Assembly: GCA_902797705.1 (NCBI GenBank)
Contig: CADBTX010000196.1
Span: 1 to 5,377 of the forward strand
Source of the DNA: an uncultured Lachnospiraceae bacterium
Lineage (GTDB): Bacteria > Bacillota > Clostridia > Lachnospirales > Lachnospiraceae
DNA length: 5,377 nucleotides
Direction: 5' to 3'
The translations under genes and the position numbers were made by a program. The notes beneath the pieces were generated by a model, which was given only the letters and a program-made list of their open reading frames with translations, was not told where the DNA came from and made no database searches. Positions 1-5,377 of this stretch are shown here, piece after piece. Position 1 is the first letter of the stretch, and each line of letters opens with the position of its first letter.

Positions 1-727
1 CCTCGATATCAAGACGCATTTCCTCCGGCACTATGACGCAGGCTGCTCCGGTGGAAAGAGGGGTGTACATATCCATCATATTGGCGTCAAAGCCGTAGCT
101 CGCATATGCGCCTACGGCGTCATCCGCGGTGAGATCATAGTAACGCTTATACCACTCGAGGAAGCAGACGAGATTCCCGTGGGTCAGTCTGACGCCCTTA
201 GGTTTTCCTGTAGTTCCCGAGGTATAGAGCAGGGTAAAGATATCTCCCGGCTCTATGTCTCCTTCTTTACTTCGGTGTGACAGTATCTTTTCCCTTGCCT
301 CTTTCGCGGGAGGGAGATCATCATTCCAGTTGCCACCGGACCTTGAAAGATCGAAGATCATGACTCTTCCGGTAAAATCCTGTACTTTATCCCTAAGTTC
401 TTCTGTTGTAATGAGCACGGCTGCTCCGCTGTCTCCCGCCATGAAGGTCAGGCGGTCCGCAGGGTAGGTAGCGTCCAGAGGCTGATAGCATGCTCCGCTC
501 TTCAGTACTCCGACAGAAGCCATTATCATTACTTCGTGCCTCGGGATCATGATGGAGACCACCGACCCACGGCCGATACCCAGATCTATAAGGTATGCGG
601 CTATGCGGTCCGACCACTCATCCATCTCACGGTAGAGAACCTCTCTGTCCTCAAATACACATGCGATATGGTCCGGATATGCTGCCGCACTCTTTTCTAT
701 GAGAGAAACAACGGTTGCTGACCTGTC
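1..727 (-). other. NRPS adenylation domain 2, N-terminal part
   Basis: The second adenylation domain begins near residue 1025 and is cut by the window edge at residue 1266. Visible cores are A1-like LYREMDEWSDRIA (1055-1067), A2 LKSGACYQPLDATYPADRL (1099-1117), A3 LLYTSGTTGKPKGV (1190-1203) and A4 YGFDANMMDM (1235-1244). The first three pocket positions by alignment to GrsA are D1238, A1239 and M1242, so again an alpha-amino acid with the usual Asp contact. The other seven pocket residues lie outside the window, so no substrate can be proposed. It differs from A1 along most of its length, so this is not a recent module duplication. Confidence 0.93.
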
Positions 728-3700
728 ATAGTCAGTCTCAGTCATATTCCACTCATCCATCCTGTCCTTTTGAAGGTCATCCAGGATCACGATATCCGCC
801 ACCCGCTGCACGGACGAAGCGGATATCATGGCAGTATCATAGGACGAGAGTATGCTCTCTATCATTTCTTCGGAGTACATATCCGCTCTGTACTCTGCCT
901 CCAGCACATATCTGCCGTCACGGAGACGTACCTGCAGGAGCAGAGGCTCCTTCGGCTGGTCAAGGGAAAGATCTTCTCCAATAGCTGCAGTATCCCCGAT
1001 CATATAGTCATCTGTCAGCTCCGCCTGATAAGCAAATATCAGGTCAGATGATATACCGTATTTTGCGGCGATCTCCGAAAAGGGATAGATATCGTTGGCC
1101 ATGGACTGCATCAGCTGGTTCTGAAGTTCCGAAAGATATGCACTCAGTCTCGTCTTCGCGTCAAACCTCGTATATACCGGAAGGGTCTTTACCAGCATGC
1201 ACATGGTATGCTCGAGACGCGAATCATTTCGTCCGTTATAGATCGTTGTAAAAAGCGCTTCATGCTCACATGAGAATCTCGCAGCCACAACGCCGAAGAC
1301 ACCGGTAAAAAGGGTATTTGGCGTGACGGCCATCTCTTCACAGAGCTGCTTTACTTTCTCTATAGTGATACGGAGGGGGCGGTTCATAAGCCCCTTTTCC
1401 GGTTTCTCTATTCTCCTGTCAGGAACAGGGAGTGATTCGACTTCAAGCCCGGAGAAGGTATCGTCGTAGTATTTTGCAGCCTTTTTATATTTCCCCTGCT
1501 TTCTTAAAAAGGCTTCCTCCGTTGCCACATCAAATCCGTTGAATTTTTCTGCTGACAGCTCTTCTCCCCGGTATGCCCTGTCCAGATCCTCAAAGAAGAT
1601 ATCGTAGGAATTGCCGTCTGCCAGGATATGATGGAAATCCGTAAAAAGGTATTTCCCGGAATCCGTGACATATATTTCGATCCTGTAGAGCCTTGAATCC
1701 GTCAGGCAGAAGGGACGCACCAGATTCTTTTTCTCTTTTTCAAACTCTTTATCGGACAGTTTTTTTAGAGGAACACTGAAGTCAGCATCTCCCATCTTCT
1801 GGGATAATGTCCCCTCTCCGTCCACAAAGAAAGCAGCATTCAGATACGGATGGGCCGACACCGTTTCTTCGAGAGCATGAACGAGCCTGTCCGTATCGAT
1901 CTTATCCTCCAGCTTAAAGAGGAACGGAATATTGTACATGGTAGACTCAGGGTTTTTATCACATATGGCAAAGATTCCCTCCTGGGAGCCTGTAAGGGGC
2001 GAGATATCCCCGGTTTGCGGCACTTCACTGTTCTTCGCTTCCCCTATATATTTTTCCATCTTTTCGATGGTATCGTATTCAAAAATATCACTTGTTTTTA
2101 TTACAACCCCGAATGCATCTGCGAGGCGCACGTTCATCTGCATCGCGCCAAGTGACGTTAATCCTGCATGTGAGAAGGGCGTTGCTATACCAAATGCATC
2201 ATTTCCCGTAATGTCTGACAGTATGTCGTGGATCTTCTGCTGGGTGCTGTTCCTTGGAACTCCTCCGTCATCCCTCGCACCCATCACAGGTTTCGGCAAT
2301 GCCTTTTTATCGATCTTATGATTGTCTGTCAGAGGCATTTCATTCAGCTGCATTAAGAAATCCGGCATCATATAGTGAGCGAGACGCTCTCCGGCATAAT
2401 CCCTTAAGCTTTCCTCATTTATCTCCTTACTCCCGGTATAGTAAGCACAGAGCCACCTGTCCTCAGCCACCGTCACTGCTGCATTGGTCACATCAGGGTA
2501 AGAGCTTATGACCTCTTCTATCTCCCCCAGTTCTATCCTTAAGCCACGCAGTTTCACCTGGTTATCACGGCGCCCGTGGAATTCTATTTCCCCGTTACCG
2601 TCTATGCGTGCAAGGTCACCGGTCTTATATCCTCTCATGCCCTTAAAGGTGATGAACACCTCTGCCGTCTTTTCGGGGAGATTGATATAGCCTCTTCCCA
2701 CACCGGCTCCGCATATCAGAAGCTCACCCATCTCACCCAGGGGAACCTCTTCATTATTTTCATCTATGATATAAGTATAGACATTTGCTGACGGCACACC
2801 GATCGTGATGCTGTCATCCGACTCCACCACCTTCATGGTACAGCTGATAGTGGCTTCGGTAGGTCCGTAGCCGTTCATGATATATGCATTGGGGCTTGCT
2901 TTTGACAGTTTCTCATAGAGTCCCGGAGGGAAAGCTTCCGCCCCCAGATCGTATGAGACGATACCCTGCAGGGCTTTTTCTGCCTGAGGGATAGAAAGGA
3001 GCATGGCAAAGTATGAGGGAGTCCCCATCATGCAGTCCACGCCGTTTTTCTCCATCTGCCGTGAAAGCATCACGGGATCGTGTATCTCTTCATCCGTCGC
3101 AAGTACCACGGTGAGAGAGTTTGTGAGAGGTATGTATTCCTCCATAAGGGAAAAGTCAAAGGTAAGCGCGGCAATTGCGAGCACCACGTGAGCGCGTCCG
3201 GTGATCCCGATCGTCTCATGGTTCTTCTCATTTGGATCTACGAAGTTTGACAGGTTTCCGTGCTCTATCATCACTCCCTTCGGACGTCCCGTAGAGCCTG
3301 AGGTATAGATACAGTAGCAGAGGTCTGACGCCTCATGCGAAAGCTTCGGGTTACTGCTGTCTTCATTATTAAGGAGGTCACTTAGCTTAAGTGCCGGACA
3401 GCCCGGTACTTCTTCCCTGTCTTTACAGGTCTCCCACGAATACTCATCCATCAGAATGAACTTCGCCCCTGAGTCCTCCAGGATAAACCTTACGCGCTCC
3501 TCCGGGTATGAAGGAGAAATAAAGACAAAGGCGCCTCCCGCCTTCAGTACTGCCCATTGCCCCACATAAGCGTCTATGCAGCGGTCTGCCATCACAGCCA
3601 CTATATCTTCTCTTTTAAGACCTTTTTCTATCAGCGCGTGTGCCGCCCGGTTTACCTTTTCATTAAAGGACTGATAGCTGATGCTGTCCTCACGGCAGAC

Positions 3701-3799
3701 TACAGCTGTCTTTCCCGGATTCTCTGCTGCTGCCCTTTCCAGCCTTTCCGTCACTGATACAAAGGGTATGGAGATCGTAGTATCATTGATATTTGACAT
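1..3799 (-). CDS. Nonribosomal peptide synthetase, A-PCP-C-A, 3' end outside window
   Basis: This is a cytoplasmic multidomain enzyme that activates amino acids as adenylates, loads them on phosphopantetheine arms and joins them. The frame is open without a stop from the ATG at 3799 to the window edge (1266 codons, one base over). Domains in order: adenylation A1 (about residues 15-505), carrier protein (about 516-590, Ser549), condensation (about 597-1010, HHxxxDG at 723-729), and the N-terminal part of adenylation A2 (from about 1025). With no condensation domain before A1, the first module looks like a chain-initiating module, so the product should contain at least two residues. The second carrier and the release domain (thioesterase or reductase) must lie beyond position 1. 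The ATG at 3799 is chosen because GGAGGA lies 6 bases upstream; an in-frame ATG at 3820 has no such site. It follows the MATE fusion gene after 21 bases, probably in one operon. The family call is very secure; the product is unknown. Confidence 0.97.
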   Translation of the reverse strand, partial: MSNINDTTISIPFVSVTERLERAAAENPGKTAVVCREDSISYQSFNEKVNRAAHALIEKGLKREDIVAVMADRCIDAYVGQWAVLKAGGAFVFISPSYPEERVRFILEDSGAKFILMDEYSWETCKDREEVPGCPALKLSDLLNNEDSSNPKLSHEASDLCYCIYTSGSTGRPKGVMIEHGNLSNFVDPNEKNHETIGITGRAHVVLAIAALTFDFSLMEEYIPLTNSLTVVLATDEEIHDPVMLSRQMEKNGVDCMMGTPSYFAMLLSIPQAEKALQGIVSYDLGAEAFPPGLYEKLSKASPNAYIMNGYGPTEATISCTMKVVESDDSITIGVPSANVYTYIIDENNEEVPLGEMGELLICGAGVGRGYINLPEKTAEVFITFKGMRGYKTGDLARIDGNGEIEFHGRRDNQVKLRGLRIELGEIEEVISSYPDVTNAAVTVAEDRWLCAYYTGSKEINEESLRDYAGERLAHYMMPDFLMQLNEMPLTDNHKIDKKALPKPVMGARDDGGVPRNSTQQKIHDILSDITGNDAFGIATPFSHAGLTSLGAMQMNVRLADAFGVVIKTSDIFEYDTIEKMEKYIGEAKNSEVPQTGDISPLTGSQEGIFAICDKNPESTMYNIPFLFKLEDKIDTDRLVHALEETVSAHPYLNAAFFVDGEGTLSQKMGDADFSVPLKKLSDKEFEKEKKNLVRPFCLTDSRLYRIEIYVTDSGKYLFTDFHHILADGNSYDIFFEDLDRAYRGEELSAEKFNGFDVATEEAFLRKQGKYKKAAKYYDDTFSGLEVESLPVPDRRIEKPEKGLMNRPLRITIEKVKQLCEEMAVTPNTLFTGVFGVVAARFSCEHEALFTTIYNGRNDSRLEHTMCMLVKTLPVYTRFDAKTRLSAYLSELQNQLMQSMANDIYPFSEIAAKYGISSDLIFAYQAELTDDYMIGDTAAIGEDLSLDQPKEPLLLQVRLRDGRYVLEAEYRADMYSEEMIESILSSYDTAMISASSVQRVADIVILDDLQKDRMDEWNMTETDYDRSATVVSLIEKSAAAYPDHIACVFEDREVLYREMDEWSDRIAAYLIDLGIGRGSVVSIMIPRHEVMIMASVGVLKSGACYQPLDATYPADRLTFMAGDSGAAVLITTEELRDKVQDFTGRVMIFDLSRSGGNWNDDLPPAKEAREKILSHRSKEGDIEPGDIFTLLYTSGTTGKPKGVRLTHGNLVCFLEWYKRYYDLTADDAVGAYASYGFDANMMDMYTPLSTGAACVIVPEEMRLDIE
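770..2011 (-). other. NRPS condensation domain
   Basis: This domain (about residues 597-1010) forms the peptide bond between the residue on the first carrier and the residue loaded by A2. The active-site motif HHILADG (723-729, codons 1633-1613) is intact, including the general catalytic second His (H724) and Asp728. LTGSQEGIF (602-610) stands for the C1 motif. The C2 position reads AHPYLNAAFF rather than the usual HExLRTxF form, and C5 reads MLVKTLPV where most have FVNTLPL. YPFSEIA (905-911) matches the C6-type DVPFEKLV region. Motif-level reading does not tell an LCL from a DCL subtype; no epimerase domain precedes it, which mildly favours LCL. Confidence 0.92.
2030..2254 (-). other. NRPS peptidyl carrier protein domain
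   Basis: This roughly 75-residue carrier domain (about residues 516-590) lies between A1 and the condensation domain. The motif AGLTSLGAMQM holds Ser549 (codon 2155-2153), the predicted site of 4'-phosphopantetheine attachment. The GLTSL form differs from the more common GGxSL but is a known carrier variant. The following MNVRLADAFGV and DIFEYDTIEKM match helices 2 and 3 of the carrier fold. A separate phosphopantetheinyl transferase is needed for activity; none is encoded in the window. Confidence 0.9.
2285..3757 (-). other. NRPS adenylation domain 1 (starter module)
   Basis: All main adenylation cores can be read: A2-like LKAGGAFVF (residues 85-93), A3 phosphate loop YTSGSTGRPKGV (165-176), A4 FDFS (213-216), A5 NGYGPTE (309-315), A7 YKTGD (391-395), A8 RGLRIELGEIE (418-428) and A10 with the catalytic lysine K495. 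Aligning by eye to the GrsA phenylalanine domain gives the ten pocket residues D214, F215, M218, M258, Y283, L285, G310, I318, S319, K495. The leading Asp is the residue that usually contacts the alpha-amino group, so an ordinary alpha-amino acid is likely. I cannot match the rest to a known substrate. The A10 motif reads NHKID in place of the usual NGKID. Confidence 0.93.
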
Positions 3800-3805
3800 A
3801 TGCTT

Positions 3806-3811
3806 TCCTCC
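3806..3811 (-). promoter_or_regulatory. Shine-Dalgarno site of the NRPS gene
   Basis: The minus strand reads GGAGGA followed by AAGCAT and then ATG, a spacing of 6 bases and a near-perfect match to the anti-Shine-Dalgarno sequence. It fixes the NRPS start at 3799. An upstream in-frame ATG at 3820 directly abuts the TGA stop of the preceding gene, but the site lies downstream of it, so it cannot serve that codon. The site lies in the 21-base gap between the genes, so translational coupling from the upstream gene is possible. Confidence 0.88.
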
Positions 3812-3820
3812 GCATTCCAT

Positions 3821-5377
3821 TCAGAACATTAATACTGTATTATTCATATCCACGCTTCGTATGTAGTTGATATCCTTTGCCAGCTTCCGTACTATCTCTA
3901 TCCCGCCGGTACTCTCGTATATATCTCCGTCAAATTCATATTCGGTGGGATCAAATGGCACACCGTTATCACGTATCCGAAGGAGGAGCCCTCCATCCTC
4001 TCCTTCATCCAAAACAAGGGAGAGATCGATCCAGTGGGACTTCTTTCCGCCATACCTGATAATATTTATGACCATTTCTTCTGCGGCCACTGCTATCGGC
4101 ATGGCTCTGTCGCGGGTTATACCAGCCTTCTCACAGGCACCCATCATTTCTCTGGGTATTATGGACGTCTCCTCTATCTCAGCATGGATGGTGATATCGA
4201 GGATAGCGTCCGGATTTTCCTCCGGCACCATGTAGAAGTCCTCTCCCGGGTATCTGATCCTTCTGTAGACCTCGATACTGAGTACAGTGAGAAGCTCGGA
4301 TACCACGTAGCTTAGTGCCATTGAAATATACCCGCTGCCACCGGCACTCTGCCCTATGATGATACCTATATAGGCCACAGGCAGTATGAAGATACCGTTT
4401 TGCAGAAAGGTGACAGCTCCGGCAAGACCCGAGTTTTCTATGCTTTCGTAGTAGCTTATGAGGAATTTATTCCAGAGGTAGAAGGGCAGGCATACCATAA
4501 ACACACGGAGTACCTGTGATGTGATGCTGTATAATGGCTCCTGCCTGATACCAAACATCTGTGTAAGAGTTCCCGGAAGCACCATGACAAAGAGCATGAT
4601 GAACCCGCAGGCGATGAAGCTGTATTTTAAGACCCTGTTGCACATGGATCTCAGACCGAAATAATCCTTTTCCCCGTAAAGCACACCTGCTATATTGGGG
4701 ATGATGCCAACTATACCTCCGACTATCATCTCGACTATCATCAGCACATTCTCACATACCGTGTAGACACACATTCCGTCATCTCCGAGGAACGTTAAGA
4801 TGATGTAATTCAGCCCCAGAGCCTTTACAAGGGCCATGATCATAAATATGAGCATGGGTATACCGGCACTGAAGGCTTCCATAAAGGCTTCCCGCCATCC
4901 ATCACGGCAGAACACTATCATTCTCTTTGGTGAACGGATATAGAAGATAAAAACGACCATGCCGAAAAAGAATCCCAGCACTGTAGACAGCGAAGCACCC
5001 GCTGTGGAAAGAGGTGTGTATTTCAGTAATATAAAGTCAAATATGAGATTGATCACATTGGAAACGATAAGATAGGCACTTGCAAGTTCCGGATGGTTCT
5101 CTGCACCGAGAAAATTCATCATCAAAAGACCCGTACCTATAATGGGAGCTCCGAGAAAGCTCACCATTAAGTATCGTCCCGTGAGATCCGAAAGCCCCCC
5201 TCCCTTAGCCAGGATATTTCCAAGAGGTATAGCCGCAAAAACCCCTGTCAATGCAAATATGAGTCCCGCAACGACTGTTATTACAAGCGTCACGGTAAAT
5301 ACGGAGGAAGCCCCCTTTTTGTCTCTTTTTCCCAGCATTATACCCGCTGCTATGGCTCCTCCCGTACCCAGTACATA
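3821..5377 (-). CDS. MATE-family transporter fused to an RsbW-like ATPase domain, 5' end outside window
   Basis: This is an integral membrane protein of the MATE (MatE, multidrug/oligosaccharidyl-lipid/polysaccharide flippase superfamily) type with an added cytoplasmic C-terminal HATPase_c_2 domain. 518 codons are visible, ending in TGA at 3823-3821. The Met at 5338 is not the real start: the frame stays open to the window edge, and the residues before it, GTGGAIAAGI, continue into MLGKRDKKGA as the conserved MATE loop after helix 2. About 60-70 residues (helices 1-2) are therefore probably missing. Counting from M5338, hydrophobic segments fill residues 12 to about 355, with the second-repeat motif GGIVGIIPNIAGVLYGEKD at 207-225. 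Residues 376-505 carry the ATPase domain. MATE proteins usually end near residue 450, so the complete fusion should be about 570-590 residues. MATE proteins export drugs or metabolites using Na+ or H+ gradients. Sitting 21 bases before an NRPS gene, it may export or protect against that peptide (inference). Confidence 0.93.
   Translation of the reverse strand, partial: YVLGTGGAIAAGIMLGKRDKKGASSVFTVTLVITVVAGLIFALTGVFAAIPLGNILAKGGGLSDLTGRYLMVSFLGAPIIGTGLLMMNFLGAENHPELASAYLIVSNVINLIFDFILLKYTPLSTAGASLSTVLGFFFGMVVFIFYIRSPKRMIVFCRDGWREAFMEAFSAGIPMLIFMIMALVKALGLNYIILTFLGDDGMCVYTVCENVLMIVEMIVGGIVGIIPNIAGVLYGEKDYFGLRSMCNRVLKYSFIACGFIMLFVMVLPGTLTQMFGIRQEPLYSITSQVLRVFMVCLPFYLWNKFLISYYESIENSGLAGAVTFLQNGIFILPVAYIGIIIGQSAGGSGYISMALSYVVSELLTVLSIEVYRRIRYPGEDFYMVPEENPDAILDITIHAEIEETSIIPREMMGACEKAGITRDRAMPIAVAAEEMVINIIRYGGKKSHWIDLSLVLDEGEDGGLLLRIRDNGVPFDPTEYEFDGDIYESTGGIEIVRKLAKDINYIRSVDMNNTVLMF
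3824..4213 (-). other. RsbW/SpoIIAB-like ATPase domain (HATPase_c_2) fused to the transporter
   Basis: The last 130 or so residues (376-505 counting from M5338) show the GHKL/HATPase_c_2 pattern. The N-box is AAEEMVINIIRYG, with E421 as candidate catalytic base and N425 as Mg2+ ligand (codons 4078-4064). The ADP-binding G1 motif is DNGVPFDP at 457-464, and STGGIEIVRKLA (476-487) corresponds to the G2/lid and following helix. The end, MNNTVLMF, matches the closing strand of the family. Relatives phosphorylate STAS-domain antagonists or sequester sigma factors. No dimerisation/phosphoacceptor (HisKA) domain precedes it, so it is not a two-component histidine kinase. It follows the last hydrophobic segment after a short charged linker (YRRIRYPGEDFYMVPEENPD), placing it in the cytoplasm. 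Confidence 0.88.

Noticed and set aside
393..617. Minus-strand open frame of 74 codons
   Set aside because: It is out of frame inside adenylation domain 2, whose conserved motifs are read in the main NRPS frame.
1840..2028. Minus-strand open frame of 62 codons
   Set aside because: It is an out-of-frame shadow at the carrier/condensation junction of the NRPS, with no family resemblance.
1932..2321. Plus-strand open frame of 129 codons
   Set aside because: It lies wholly opposite the carrier and condensation region of the NRPS, has no Shine-Dalgarno site I can see and no recognisable domain. It is an antisense shadow.
1..3757. Adenylation domains 1 and 2 as a tandem DNA repeat or recent duplication
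   Set aside because: They share only the family core motifs. Protein and DNA sequences between motifs differ widely, so they are ancient paralogous domains.
3818..3820. ATG at 3820 as NRPS start
   Set aside because: It is in frame and abuts the upstream stop, but GGAGGA lies downstream of it and correctly spaced for the ATG at 3799.
3800..3820. Terminator or promoter between the two genes
   Set aside because: Only 21 bases, with a Shine-Dalgarno site and no inverted repeat followed by a T run.
3867..4235. Plus-strand open frame of 122 codons
   Set aside because: It is antisense to the well-conserved ATPase domain. Its Ser/Ile-rich composition is what an antisense reading of that domain would give.
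5336..5338. ATG at 5338 as start of the transporter gene
   Set aside because: The frame continues open to the window edge, and the upstream residues complete the conserved MATE GTGG...GK motif. The true start lies outside the window.

Overview
The window holds two protein-coding genes, both on the minus strand, both cut by the window edges, and together covering almost every base. Reading in the direction of transcription (from high to low coordinates), the first is a MATE-family membrane transporter with an RsbW-like histidine-kinase-type ATPase domain (HATPase_c_2) fused to its C-terminus (5377 to 3821, 5' end missing). The second, 21 bases later, is a nonribosomal peptide synthetase (NRPS; start codon at 3799, open to position 1, 3' end missing).

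The NRPS frame is unbroken for 1266 codons and reads A-PCP-C-A: a starter adenylation domain with no condensation domain before it, a carrier protein, a condensation domain with an intact HHxxxDG motif, and the first half of a second adenylation domain. This is the layout of the start of a small peptide assembly line (at least a dipeptide). The carrier of module 2 and the release domain lie outside the window, before position 1.

The transporter half is a MepA/Na+-driven multidrug efflux-like MATE protein. The natural reading is that it exports or handles the NRPS product, or confers tolerance to it. The fused RsbW-like domain is the unusual part. Such domains are normally stand-alone serine kinases or anti-sigma factors that partner with STAS-domain antagonists and SpoIIE/PP2C phosphatases. 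Here it would sit on the cytoplasmic face of a transporter and could couple export, or sensing, to a partner-switching regulatory circuit.

The organism is probably a Firmicute of class Clostridia, with Lachnospiraceae-type anaerobes the best guess. The grounds are moderate base composition, frequent ATA and AGG/AGA codons, a strong GGAGGA Shine-Dalgarno sequence, and the style of the MATE and NRPS proteins. This is an inference from general impression, not a search. There are no RNA genes, mobile elements, CRISPR arrays or convincing terminators in the window, and no gene-free stretch longer than 21 bases.
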